From Enterobacter chengduensis (lineage in GTDB: Bacteria; Pseudomonadota; Gammaproteobacteria; Enterobacterales; Enterobacteriaceae): a DNA stretch of 64,000 nt. The notes beneath the pieces are model-generated. The model was not told the origin of the DNA. It ran no database searches and was given only the letters and a program-made list of their open reading frames with translations. Shown here piece after piece: positions 31,986 through 40,565 of the stretch (positions within the stretch are counted from its first letter, which is position 1; the number at the start of each line of letters is the position of its first letter). Where the stretch lies: the NCBI RefSeq assembly GCF_001984825.2, contig NZ_CP043318.1, positions 4,092,001-4,156,000 on the forward strand, given 5' to 3'. Made by a program: the position numbers and the translations under genes.

Positions 31986-31999
31986 TAAGAATTATCCTA
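31986..31999. promoter_or_regulatory. Candidate RcsAB box upstream of fepE
   Basis: TAAGAATTATCCTA differs from the RcsAB box TAAGAATATTCCTA only at two central bases. It lies about 70 bp upstream of the fepE start. Regulation of a Wzz gene by the Rcs envelope-stress system is plausible but not shown. Confidence 0.4.
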
Positions 32000-32132
32000 A
32001 GTTCAATTCTTATGATTTAACCCTCCCCTGCCAAAATTAGTAGACAATTTCACTGCGTAATTACTCTGGTTAAGCGCCACCTTTGCCCTTTCTGCATACT
32101 TTGTAAGCGCTTAACTTAAAGAGGTACTACGT

Positions 32133-33548
32133 TTACTCGCCAATGTTCCGCAGTTTCTCCCCGGCCATCAGCCTGCGCTCGATGTGTTCCAGCGTCACGC
32201 CTTTAGTTTCCGGGATCAGCCAGAAGGTCACGCCAATAAAGGCTACGTTCAGCACCGTATAGAGCCAAAAGGTTCCCGCCGCGCCAATCGCGTCCAGCAG
32301 CGTCAGGAAGGTCGCGCCGATAATCATGTTCGACACCCAGTTGGTGGTCGTGGAACAGGTGATGCCAAAATCCCGGCATTTGAGCGGCTGGATTTCGGAG
32401 CACAGGATCCACACCACGGGCGCGGCGCTCATCGCGTAGCCTGCAATACACATCATGGTCATGCCGACGGAAAGCCACGAAAGCCCGCTGGAGGCCGTGC
32501 CGTTATCAAACTGCATCAGGCAGTAGCCGAGGATCAGCGTGCCGAGCGCCATCACGCTGAAGCCAATTTTCAGCGCCGGTTTACGCCCGGCTTTGTCCAC
32601 GGTGAATACGGCAATAAAGGTGGCAAACATGAAGGTGAGGCCCACCAGCAGCGTGGCGATCATCTGCTGTTCGGTGGTGGTGAACCCGGCCATTTTGAAG
32701 ATGCGCGGCGCGTAGTACATGATGATGTTCATGCCGGTGAACTGCTGCATCGCCTGCAGCAACATGCCGAGGAAGACCGCGCGACGCACGTTGCGGTTGA
32801 TCTTAAACAGCGCCCAGCCGCCCTGCTTCAGCTTCAGGCTTTCGCGGATCTCGTTCAGCTCGTCGCGCGCTTTTTCAGAGGTATCGCGCAGCATGCGCAG
32901 GACCTCTTCCGCCTCCACGTGGCGTCCCTTTTGCGCCAGCCAGCGCGGACTGTTTGGCAGGAAAACCACCAGCACGATCAGCACCAGCGCCGGTAAGGCC
33001 AGCACCCCCAGCATCGCGCGCCAGTTGCCGCTGTAGCTGAAATACGTGTCGGACAGGAACGCCAGCACGATGCCCAGCGTGACCATCAGCTGATACATGC
33101 TGATCATCCTGCCGCGCACGTTTTCGCTTGCCATTTCGGAGAGATAAAGCGGCGCCGTGTAGGAGGCAATCCCCACCGCTACCCCCAGCAGCACGCGGGA
33201 GAGCAGCAGCACTTCAACGTTAGCGGCAAACGCCGAGCCAATGGAGCCTGCGACAAACAGAATCGCTCCGACCATCAGGCTGTATTTGCGCCCCAGACGG
33301 AACGAAAGCCAGCCGTTGAACAGCGCGCCGATGGCCGCGCCAAGCATCATGCTGCTCACCACCCACTCCTGCAGGCGACTGCTGAGGGTAAAGTGATCGG
33401 TAATAAACGGTAATGCCCCGGCAATGACGCCGATATCCAGTCCAAACAACAGGCCCGCCACGGCGGCGGCAATGGAGACAAACTGGTTCATGCGGCGAGT
33501 ATCGCGCAGCGCAGCGGGCATCAGGGTAGAGTCATTGATAGATGTCAT
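32133..33548 (-). CDS. araE: Arabinose:proton symporter AraE
   Basis: A sugar-porter MFS transporter for low-affinity L-arabinose uptake in the inner membrane. The product is 471 aa with 12 membrane segments. The sugar-porter motifs [21 protein letters not shown] and the C-terminal [12 protein letters not shown] are present. It is transcribed alone. A candidate AraC half-site lies about 85 bp upstream. Confidence 0.97.
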   Translation of the reverse strand: MTSINDSTLMPAALRDTRRMNQFVSIAAAVAGLLFGLDIGVIAGALPFITDHFTLSSRLQEWVVSSMMLGAAIGALFNGWLSFRLGRKYSLMVGAILFVAGSIGSAFAANVEVLLLSRVLLGVAVGIASYTAPLYLSEMASENVRGRMISMYQLMVTLGIVLAFLSDTYFSYSGNWRAMLGVLALPALVLIVLVVFLPNSPRWLAQKGRHVEAEEVLRMLRDTSEKARDELNEIRESLKLKQGGWALFKINRNVRRAVFLGMLLQAMQQFTGMNIIMYYAPRIFKMAGFTTTEQQMIATLLVGLTFMFATFIAVFTVDKAGRKPALKIGFSVMALGTLILGYCLMQFDNGTASSGLSWLSVGMTMMCIAGYAMSAAPVVWILCSEIQPLKCRDFGITCSTTTNWVSNMIIGATFLTLLDAIGAAGTFWLYTVLNVAFIGVTFWLIPETKGVTLEHIERRLMAGEKLRNIGE

Positions 33549-33630
33549 ATTTTTCCTGCCTCAACAGCAAAATTCGTTAACTGAAATTACGAGAAAGCGC
33601 GGAAAAGTGTCAGGCGGGAAAAGGTGAAGA

Positions 33631-33647
33631 TATGGATTATTTCGCTG
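33631..33647 (-). promoter_or_regulatory. Candidate AraC half-site upstream of araE
   Basis: The minus strand reads CAGC, seven bases, TCCATA, one mismatch from the AraC half-site TAGC-N7-TCCATA. A second well-matched half-site at 21 bp was not found. Nearby TGTGATGGACATTACA is a possible CRP site. Confidence 0.45.
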
Positions 33648-33815
33648 CGGCATAGCGATCTGTGATGGACATTACAATTTCAACTCACGGTGAATAATCA
33701 CAGATTTTTACTAATCACTTCATTTTTAAGCATTAAAAGTGTGATGACAGTCATTCATGATTTTTTAGTATGGATTTTTCGTGTTTATCAATATGGACTT
33801 TGGCAAATTTTATGC

Positions 33816-33844
33816 AAAAAAAACCTCTGCTCAAAAGCAGAGGT
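33816..33844 (-). terminator. Terminator after kduD
   Basis: On the minus strand, ACCTCTGCT, a short loop, AGCAGAGGT and then eight T lie 17 bp past the kduD stop. Confidence 0.88.
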
Positions 33845-33860
33845 ATGAATCTGAAGCGGG

Positions 33861-34622
33861 TTAACGCGCCAGCCAGCCGCCATCAACCGCAATCGTGTAG
33901 CCGTTGATATAGTCTGAAGCCGACGAGGCCAGAAATACCACCGGGCCCATCAGATCGCCCGGAAGGCCCCAGCGTCCCGCAGGAATGCGGTCGAGGATTT
34001 CCGCGCTACGCTGTTCGTCCGCGCGCAGCTGCTGCGTGTTGTTGGTCGCCATGTAGCCCGGCGCAATCGCATTCACATTGATATTATGCTTCGCCCATTC
34101 GTTTGCCAGCAGGCGGGTCACGCCCATCACGGCGCTTTTGGACGCGGTGTAAGACGGTACGCGGATGCCGCCCTGGAACGAGAGCATAGAGGCAATATTC
34201 ACGATCTTGCCGCCTTTCCCCTGCGCAATAAAATGCTTCGCCGCCGCCTGGGACATAAAAAATACGCTCTTGATGTTCAAATCCATCACGTCGTCCCAGT
34301 CGCGCTCGCTGAAGCTGATCGCATCTTCGCGGCGAATCAGCCCGGCGTTATTGACCAGAATATCGATATGGCCGAATTCAGCCACCGCGCGATCCAGCAG
34401 TTCCGGAATGGCGTCGATTTTACGCAGATCGGCGTTCAGGCTGAGAAAGCGACGGCCCAGCGCGGTCACGCGTTCGATGGTTTCCGTGGGTTCAACAAGG
34501 TTAATCCCGACGATGTCACAGCCTGCTTCCGCCAGGCCTAACGCCATCCCCTGGCCCAGCCCGGTGTCACACCCGGAAACCACAGCCACTTTCCCCTGCA
34601 GAGAGAATGCATCCAGAATCAT
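33861..34622 (-). CDS. kduD: 2-dehydro-3-deoxy-D-gluconate 5-dehydrogenase KduD
   Basis: A short-chain dehydrogenase that reduces 2,5-diketo-3-deoxygluconate to KDG in pectin and hexuronate catabolism. The product is 253 aa. The nucleotide-binding glycines are in SGCDTGLGQGMA near residue 20, NNAG is near 89, and the catalytic YTASKSAV (Y-x3-K) is near 158. It is transcribed behind kduI with a 63-bp gap. Confidence 0.97.
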   Translation of the reverse strand: MILDAFSLQGKVAVVSGCDTGLGQGMALGLAEAGCDIVGINLVEPTETIERVTALGRRFLSLNADLRKIDAIPELLDRAVAEFGHIDILVNNAGLIRREDAISFSERDWDDVMDLNIKSVFFMSQAAAKHFIAQGKGGKIVNIASMLSFQGGIRVPSYTASKSAVMGVTRLLANEWAKHNINVNAIAPGYMATNNTQQLRADEQRSAEILDRIPAGRWGLPGDLMGPVVFLASSASDYINGYTIAVDGGWLAR

Positions 34623-34685
34623 GTTTATTCCTTACTCTTTCAGAGCCTGTCACTCACAGGCAGGTTTATGCTTCACTGCCCGCGA

Positions 34686-35522
34686 CTAGCGCAGATCGCT
34701 GACCGCAACATGGTCCATGTCATCAAAGACCTGGTTTTCGCCCACCATACCCCAGATAAAGGTATAGGCTTTCGTCCCAACGCCGGAGTGAATGGACCAG
34801 CTTGGCGAAATGACCGCCTGCTCGTTGTGCATCACGATATGGCGCGTTTCCTGCGGCTGCCCCATCATGTGGAACACGCAGGCGTCCTCATCCATGTTGA
34901 AGTAGAAGTAAACTTCCATGCGTCGTTCGTGGGTATGGCACGGCATCGTGTTCCACAGGTTGCCTGGCGCCAGCTCGGTTAACCCCATGCTGAGCTGGCA
35001 GGTTTCCAGCACGTCCGGCACGAAGTATTTATTGATGGTGCGGCGGTTGCTGGTGAGGTTGTCGCCCAGCGTTACGGGCGCTGCGTCCTCAGGCGTCACT
35101 TTTTTTGTCGGGTATGCGGTATGCGCAGGGGCACAGTTGTAGTAAAACTTCGCGGGTTTAGCGCCGTCAATGCTGGCAAAGACCACCTCTTTCGCCCCTT
35201 TACCGACGTACAGCGCATCGCGGTGACCAATCTCGTAGCACTGACCGTCCACGGTGATGGTGCCCGGACCGCCGATATTAATCACACCCAGCTCGCGACG
35301 CTCCAGAAAATAGCTCACGCCCAGCTGTTTACCCACTTCTCCGCCCACGGAGACGGTTTTTGCCACCGGCATAATCCCGCCCACAATAATGCTGTCGATA
35401 TGGCTGTAGACCATAGTGTACCTATCGGCCTCGAACACCTGCTCAACTAAAAACTCACTGCGCAGCCCCTGCGTATCCAGCGTTTTGGCGTGTGCGCTGT
35501 GAATGCTTTGTCTGACGTCCAC
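34686..35522 (-). CDS. kduI: 5-keto-4-deoxyuronate isomerase KduI
   Basis: A cupin isomerase converting 5-keto-4-deoxyuronate to 2,5-diketo-3-deoxygluconate, the substrate of KduD. The product is 278 aa, the E. coli length. The zinc ligands are visible in [19 protein letters not shown] (HTH and E) near residue 196, with a further histidine in SWSIHSGVG. Two candidate KdgR operators lie upstream. Confidence 0.97.
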   Translation of the reverse strand: MDVRQSIHSAHAKTLDTQGLRSEFLVEQVFEADRYTMVYSHIDSIIVGGIMPVAKTVSVGGEVGKQLGVSYFLERRELGVINIGGPGTITVDGQCYEIGHRDALYVGKGAKEVVFASIDGAKPAKFYYNCAPAHTAYPTKKVTPEDAAPVTLGDNLTSNRRTINKYFVPDVLETCQLSMGLTELAPGNLWNTMPCHTHERRMEVYFYFNMDEDACVFHMMGQPQETRHIVMHNEQAVISPSWSIHSGVGTKAYTFIWGMVGENQVFDDMDHVAVSDLR

Positions 35523-35561
35523 GGTAACCTCCAGATGTGGTCATGCCCAAAAGAAGAAAAT

Positions 35562-35583
35562 AAACGAAACAACGTTCCGTTTT
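35562..35583. promoter_or_regulatory. Candidate KdgR operator 1 upstream of kduI
   Basis: Contains GAAACAACGTTCCGTTTT, close to the KdgR palindrome with AAAC and GTTT arms. It lies 40 bp upstream of kduI and shares the core AAACAACGTTYC with the second copy. Confidence 0.55.
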
Positions 35584-35628
35584 CATGATGAACACATACT
35601 ATCGGCATAAAATAGGCTTTTCAATTAA

Positions 35629-35649
35629 ATTCAAAACAACGTTTCATTT
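35629..35649. promoter_or_regulatory. Candidate KdgR operator 2 upstream of kduI
   Basis: AAAACAACGTTTCATTTT repeats the core of the site at 35562, 67 bp away in the same orientation. Twin sites suggest tight, possibly looped, repression. Confidence 0.5.
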
Positions 35650-35716
35650 TTTATTTTGTTTATATCGAAAATGACACCCGGATCACGGTTAAGAGGCATG
35701 GGAATGAGGGGAGGAT

Positions 35717-35742
35717 AAAAAAAACCTCCCGCAGGAGGTTTC
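35717..35742 (-). terminator. Terminator after yqeF
   Basis: The minus strand reads AAACCTCC, TGC, GGGAGGTTT with a T-run, 15 bp past the yqeF stop. Confidence 0.85.
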
Positions 35743-35757
35743 ATTAATCAGGAAAGG

Positions 35758-36936
35758 TTAGCGTTCGATGGCCAGCGCCACCCCTTGCCCGCCGCCTATA
35801 CAGAGCGTGGCAATCCCTTTGCGGGCATTGCGCTTTTTCATTTCGTGGACCAGCGAAACCAGGATCCGGCAGCCGGACGCCCCGATCGGGTGCCCCAGCG
35901 CGATCGCCCCGCCGTTGACGTTGACCCGCAGCGGATCCCACTCCAGCATTTTTCCGACGGAGATCGCCTGCGCGGCGTAGGCCTCATTCACTTCGATCAG
36001 ATCCACATCCGAAAGCTGCCACCCCGCGCGTTCCAGACAGCGGCGAGTGGCGTAGACCGGCGCGATCCCCATTAATGCCGGATCAACCCCTACGCTGGCG
36101 AATGCCTTAATGCGCGCCAGCACGGGGAGATCGAGCTCAAGGGCTTTGCTTTCGCTCATCATCATCACGGCGGCAGCGCCGTCGTTAATGGAAGAGGCAT
36201 TTCCCGCCGTCACCGATCCCTGCATTTCAAACGCAGGATTGAGCCTCGCCAGGCCTTCAGCGCTGGCGTCGGTGCGCGGCTGTTCATCGGTATCCACAAC
36301 GACAGGCTCGCCGCTCTGGCGGTGGGTGCTGACCGGGACAATTTCGTCGCGAAAACGGCCGGAATCAATCGCCGCTCGCGCTTTTTGCTGCGAGCTTAGC
36401 GCATAGGCATCCTGCACCTCACGGCTGATGCCGTACTCGCGCGCCAGGTTTTCCGCGGTCACGCCCATATGATAGTCATTGAACGCATCCCACAGCCCGT
36501 CATGCACCAGGCTGTCGAGCAGCTGACTGTTGCCCAGCTGTGCGCCGGTACGGCTGTCGGTCAACACGTGCGGCGCGCGGCTCATATTCTCCTGCCCGCC
36601 CGCAATGATCACGTCCGCTTCACCACACTGAATGGCCTGCGTCGCGAGATGCAGCGCTTTTAATCCTGAACCACAGACGTCGTTAATGGTGATGGCGGAG
36701 ACGGTATTGGGCAGCCCGCCCTTGAGCGCCGCCTGGCGCGCAGGGTTTTGCCCGGCACCGGCCGTGAGGACCTGTCCCAGGATCACCTCGTCAACTTCGT
36801 GAGCTGCGATCCCGCTACGCTCCACCAGCGCCTGCACCACCACGCTGCCCAGTTCAACCGCCGAGTGACGCGCAAGCGCTCCCTGAAAACAGCCGATAGC
36901 CGTACGCAACGCACCCACTATTACGACATCTTTCAT
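35758..36936 (-). CDS. yqeF: Acetyl-CoA acetyltransferase YqeF (thiolase)
   Basis: A biosynthetic-type thiolase that condenses or cleaves acetoacetyl-CoA. The start is 36936 ([15 protein letters not shown]), with AGAGGT just upstream, giving 392 aa. An ATG at 36960 would add eight residues. The nucleophile cysteine is in [12 protein letters not shown] near residue 88, the histidine in [14 protein letters not shown] near 348, and the second cysteine in LCIGGGQG near 378. Its physiological role is not defined. The flanking LysR gene may or may not act on it. Confidence 0.94.
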   Translation of the reverse strand: MKDVVIVGALRTAIGCFQGALARHSAVELGSVVVQALVERSGIAAHEVDEVILGQVLTAGAGQNPARQAALKGGLPNTVSAITINDVCGSGLKALHLATQAIQCGEADVIIAGGQENMSRAPHVLTDSRTGAQLGNSQLLDSLVHDGLWDAFNDYHMGVTAENLAREYGISREVQDAYALSSQQKARAAIDSGRFRDEIVPVSTHRQSGEPVVVDTDEQPRTDASAEGLARLNPAFEMQGSVTAGNASSINDGAAAVMMMSESKALELDLPVLARIKAFASVGVDPALMGIAPVYATRRCLERAGWQLSDVDLIEVNEAYAAQAISVGKMLEWDPLRVNVNGGAIALGHPIGASGCRILVSLVHEMKKRNARKGIATLCIGGGQGVALAIER

Positions 36937-37029
36937 CACGACCTCTGTGTTAAATGACATGACGATAGTAGAGGATTGTTACTGGTAATTATCTTAATTG
37001 TTTAAAAATAGTGAGTTTAATCACAAGGT

Positions 37030-37896
37030 TCAGTGTGCATCCTGCAGATACTGCCGCAGCCAGCTTCCGGCCACGCCGGGAGGGGTGCGTTTATTCCACA
37101 GCAGATCGATGCCGATCGCCCTGGGCCAGCCGGGAACGTTGAGCTGCACCAGCGATTTTGCGGCTGCGAACTCATCCACCAGCGCACAGGGCAATACGCA
37201 CCAGCCGAATCCCTGCACCGCCATACTCAAGAGTAACAGGTAATTCGGCGCTGACCAGACGGGCCCGCGCGCAATCTCCGCCTCGCGCTCCAGATAGGTG
37301 CTCAACCGCAGCTCCCGCCAGCCGTGCAGTTCGTCACGCTGGACGTCATGCTGCCCGGCCAGCGGATGCGTGGTCGCGACGTAGATCGCCATACGGGTCT
37401 GCATCGGCAGCCGGGTGGCGCCGATATCCGTCGGATAACCGTCCCGCGCTTCGGTGAGGCCAATCTGCGCGCGCTCCTTTTGCAGCAGATCGATTACGTC
37501 CTCTTCCTCGCCAATCAGGCATTCGAATTCCGTATGGGGAAAGCGGGCGTCAAACTGTTTCATCATCTCTTCCAGCACGTCCGGGTTGAGGGTATCGGAA
37601 AGGACAAACGTCAGACGCGCCTCCGTTTTCGCCGTTAACGATACCGCCAGTTCATCCAGCCGCGTGCTGGCGGCCAGGATGGCCTGCACGTAGCCCAGCA
37701 CCTGCTCCCCCTGGGCCGTTAACACCGGCTGGCGCGCCGAGCGGTCAAACAGCTCGAAGCCCAGATCGGCTTCAAGATGGGCAATCGACGTGCTGATCGT
37801 CGACTGGCTTTTACGCAGCCGGCGTGCGGCGGCAGAAAAAGAGCCTGCCGCCACGGTCTCGACAAACGCATTAAGGGCTTCGGGTGAATAGCGCAT
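37030..37896 (-). CDS. LysR-family transcriptional regulator
   Basis: A 288-aa LysR-type regulator. The winged helix-turn-helix occupies residues 1-60 (ALNAFVETVAAGSFSAAARR, QSTISTSIAHLE). The effector domain follows from about residue 90. It is divergent from the PACE efflux gene at 37996, an arrangement like the AceR-AceI pair of Acinetobacter, so it probably controls that gene. Its inducer is unknown. Confidence 0.87.
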   Translation of the reverse strand: MRYSPEALNAFVETVAAGSFSAAARRLRKSQSTISTSIAHLEADLGFELFDRSARQPVLTAQGEQVLGYVQAILAASTRLDELAVSLTAKTEARLTFVLSDTLNPDVLEEMMKQFDARFPHTEFECLIGEEEDVIDLLQKERAQIGLTEARDGYPTDIGATRLPMQTRMAIYVATTHPLAGQHDVQRDELHGWRELRLSTYLEREAEIARGPVWSAPNYLLLLSMAVQGFGWCVLPCALVDEFAAAKSLVQLNVPGWPRAIGIDLLWNKRTPPGVAGSWLRQYLQDAH

Positions 37897-37995
37897 GACC
37901 TATCTACTTTAGCGATGGATACCATCTTTAATATATCAGCTTTAGCGATGAAAATAGGCCACATCAACGCCCATACCGGCGAATTAACGAGGTCT

Positions 37996-38463
37996 ATGAC
38001 TATGCAACACCAGGATGCACTTCAACGTAAACTGCCGGAGCGGATCTTTCATGCCGTCTGTTTCGAAGGCATTGCCACCGCTATCCTCGCCCCCACGGCG
38101 GCGTGGCTTATGCAGCGTTCCGTGATGGAGATGGGCGCCTTAACCATTATTCTGGCCACCACCGCCATGCTGTGGAACATTATCTATAACTTCGGCTTCG
38201 ACCGTTTCTGGCCCGTTCAGCGCGTCAAACGTACGGCAAAGGTGCGCGCGCTGCATGCGCTGGGGTTCGAATGCGGGTTTATTGTGATTGGCGTGTCCAT
38301 TGTCGCCGCCGTGTTGGGGGTCACCCTGCTGCAGGCATTCACGCTGGAAATCGGTTTCTTCCTGTTCTTCCTGCCGTACACCATGTTCTACAACTGGGCA
38401 TACGATAACCTGCGCGAGAAATTTCTTAAGCGTCGCCAGCAACGGCGCGCCCTGGCAGGCTAA
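37996..38463 (+). CDS. PACE-family multidrug/biocide efflux transporter
   Basis: A small proton-coupled efflux pump of about 155 aa with four membrane helices arranged as two tandem BTP domains. Helix 1 carries RIFHAVCFEGIATAILAP, whose glutamate matches the conserved PACE helix-1 acid. WNIIYNFGFDRFWP and YNWAYDNLREKF are the repeated W-N-x3-N/D signatures. AGG sits just before ATG 37996, and an ATG at 38002 is an equally plausible start. Family members export chlorhexidine or short-chain diamines; the substrate here is not known. Confidence 0.87.
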   Translation: MTMQHQDALQRKLPERIFHAVCFEGIATAILAPTAAWLMQRSVMEMGALTIILATTAMLWNIIYNFGFDRFWPVQRVKRTAKVRALHALGFECGFIVIGVSIVAAVLGVTLLQAFTLEIGFFLFFLPYTMFYNWAYDNLREKFLKRRQQRRALAG

Positions 38464-38582
38464 TCCTCCTCTGGCCGGACGCCCGTTCCGGCCAAACGCC
38501 GTCGAAGCAACTGCGCTCTCCGAGCTTATCTATGGTAAATTGCACGCCATTCTGTTGGTTTGATAGTTGATACGTTGCTCTA

Positions 38583-39812
38583 ATGTCGAAAATTTGGTCA
38601 AAAGATGAGACTCTCTGGAGTTTCGCTCTCTATGGCACAGCCGTGGGCGCAGGAACGCTGTTCCTACCCATTCAGCTGGGCTCCGCAGGCGCGATTGTCC
38701 TGTTTATTACCGCCCTCGTGGCCTACCCCTTAACCTACTGGCCGCACAGAGCGCTGGCGCAATTTATCCTGTCGTCAAAAACAAAAGGCAATGAAGGGAT
38801 CACCGGCGCCGTCTCGCACTATTACGGCAAGAAGATCGGCAATCTGATCACTACCCTCTATTTCGTCGCCTTCTTCGTGGTGGTGCAGATTTATGCGGTG
38901 GCGATCACCAACTCGTTAACCGAACAGCTGGCGAAACACCTGACGGTGGATACCGGCGTTCGCGTGCTGGTTAGCCTCGGGGTGGTGCTGGTCCTGAACC
39001 TGATCTTCCTGATGGGACGCCATATCACGATAAAGGTAATGGGCTTCCTGGTGTTTCCGCTGATTGCCTATTTTCTGTTTGTCTCGCTCTATCTTATCGG
39101 CAGTTGGCAACCGGCGCTGCTGACCAGCCAGATGGCCGTCGATAGCCATACGCTGCACCAGGTTTGGATTTCGATTCCGGTGATGGTGTTTGCCTTCAGC
39201 CATACCCCGATTATCTCAACCTTTGCCGTTGACCGTCGGGAGAAGTTTGCCGACGGCGCCATGGATAAATGCAAGAAGATCATGAAGGTGGCTTACCTGA
39301 TCATCTGCCTGAGCGTATTGTTCTTTGTCTTCAGCTGCCTGCTCTCTATTCCACCGTCGTACATTGTGACGGCCAAAGAGCAAGGAGTGACGATCCTGTC
39401 CGCGCTGTCGATGATGCCCTCTTCTCCGGCGTGGCTCGGCATTTCCGGGATTATCGTGGCGATTGTTGCGATGTCGAAATCGTTCCTCGGCACCTATTTT
39501 GGGGTGATTGAAGGGGCGACGGAGATCGTGAAGTCGTCGCTCAATCAGGTGGGCGTGAAAAAGAGCCGCGCCTTTAACCGCGCGATTTCCATCATGGGGG
39601 TGTCGTTCATTACCTTTGCGGTCTGCTGCATTAACCCCAACGCCATTTCGATGATTTACGCCATCAGCGGCCCGCTTATCGCCATGATCCTGTTTATCAT
39701 GCCGACGCTGTCGACGTATCTTATCCCCTCGCTGAAACAGTACCGCTCCATTGGCAACCTGCTGACGCTGATCGTCGGCGTGCTGTGCGTGTCGGTAATG
39801 TTTGTCGGCTAA
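38583..39812 (+). CDS. yqeG: HAAAP-family amino acid transporter YqeG
   Basis: A hydroxy/aromatic amino acid permease family member of 409 aa with 11 membrane segments, related to SdaC and the threonine/serine transporters. It begins MSKIWSKDETLWSFALYGTA and has the conserved GTLFLPIQLG turn in the first helix. E. coli YqeG has been linked to serine uptake; that is known for the family and not shown here. A REP element follows the stop. Confidence 0.93.
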   Translation: MSKIWSKDETLWSFALYGTAVGAGTLFLPIQLGSAGAIVLFITALVAYPLTYWPHRALAQFILSSKTKGNEGITGAVSHYYGKKIGNLITTLYFVAFFVVVQIYAVAITNSLTEQLAKHLTVDTGVRVLVSLGVVLVLNLIFLMGRHITIKVMGFLVFPLIAYFLFVSLYLIGSWQPALLTSQMAVDSHTLHQVWISIPVMVFAFSHTPIISTFAVDRREKFADGAMDKCKKIMKVAYLIICLSVLFFVFSCLLSIPPSYIVTAKEQGVTILSALSMMPSSPAWLGISGIIVAIVAMSKSFLGTYFGVIEGATEIVKSSLNQVGVKKSRAFNRAISIMGVSFITFAVCCINPNAISMIYAISGPLIAMILFIMPTLSTYLIPSLKQYRSIGNLLTLIVGVLCVSVMFVG

Positions 39813-39830
39813 GGTTCCTGCCAGACATTG

Positions 39831-39860
39831 TGCCGGGTGGCGCTGCGCTTACCCGGCAAT
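39831..39860. repeat. REP palindrome after yqeG
   Basis: GCCGGGTGGCGCTGCGCTTA followed by CCCGGCAAT forms a REP-type hairpin between the convergent yqeG and yjdJ genes. Confidence 0.85.
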
Positions 39861-39875
39861 GATTGCTCCAGTGAA

Positions 39876-40148
39876 TCACGCCCGAATGTCGTCATACTCC
39901 CGCGTTTTATCAAACTCATGCTTCGCGAACGGGCACAGCGGGATAATTTTGCGGTTCTCACCGCGCATCTTCTCCACCACTTTCGCCACCAGCCGTTTAC
40001 CAACGCCCTGCCCTTTCAGGCTCTCATCTACATCGGTGTGCTCGATAATGCTCAGATGCTCGCCGGTCGGGACGAAGACAATCTCCGCGACCTGATTTCC
40101 GCTTGCATCATTCACGTAAAACTTGTTGTGGCCTTCCAGAATATCCAT
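39876..40148 (-). CDS. yjdJ: YjdJ, small GNAT-fold acetyltransferase
   Basis: A 90-aa minimal GNAT domain. The acetyl-CoA site is [19 protein letters not shown] at about residues 42-60, and the conserved end is [19 protein letters not shown]. It lies 10 bp after yjdI in an operon. In E. coli K-12, yjdI-yjdJ adjoin dcuS; here they adjoin another DcuS/CitA-type kinase gene. The substrate is unknown. Confidence 0.92.
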   Translation of the reverse strand: MDILEGHNKFYVNDASGNQVAEIVFVPTGEHLSIIEHTDVDESLKGQGVGKRLVAKVVEKMRGENRKIIPLCPFAKHEFDKTREYDDIRA

Positions 40149-40158
40149 GGTTCCTCGC

Positions 40159-40389
40159 TTATTTTTGGCGATACTTCAGCGCACCGCTCGGGCAGGTATC
40201 AATCACGCGGACAACCGTTTCAACGTCCACTTCATCAGGAATAATCCACGGTTTACGTTTCAGATTAAACAGCTTTGCGCTCCCACGCACGCAGTTACCG
40301 GAGTGTTTGCAAATCCCGGTATTGAAGTAAACGTCAATTTTCTCGCCGGTATAGGCCCGGTAACCCGCATCCAGTAGCTCTTTATCCAT
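40159..40389 (-). CDS. yjdI: YjdI, divergent 4Fe-4S mono-cluster protein
   Basis: A 76-aa protein of the Fer4_19-type family. Cysteines are in [13 protein letters not shown] and DTCPSGAL, the divergent ferredoxin pattern. Transcribed ahead of yjdJ, it probably supplies an electron-transfer or iron-sulfur sensing partner, but no function is established. Confidence 0.92.
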   Translation of the reverse strand: MDKELLDAGYRAYTGEKIDVYFNTGICKHSGNCVRGSAKLFNLKRKPWIIPDEVDVETVVRVIDTCPSGALKYRQK

Positions 40390-40565
40390 GACATTGCCTC
40401 TGTAATTATTATCGTGCTGAATGAAGCATAGCCTGACGGGATCATGATGGCTATAACGCCGAAAACGAAAAGCCAGGTCACAACTCTTTTCTTGCCAGAT
40501 TGCGTCCGCTATTGGCCCATGTCAGGCTCGGCGAATGTCACTTTTACATAACATCAGCAGGTTGA

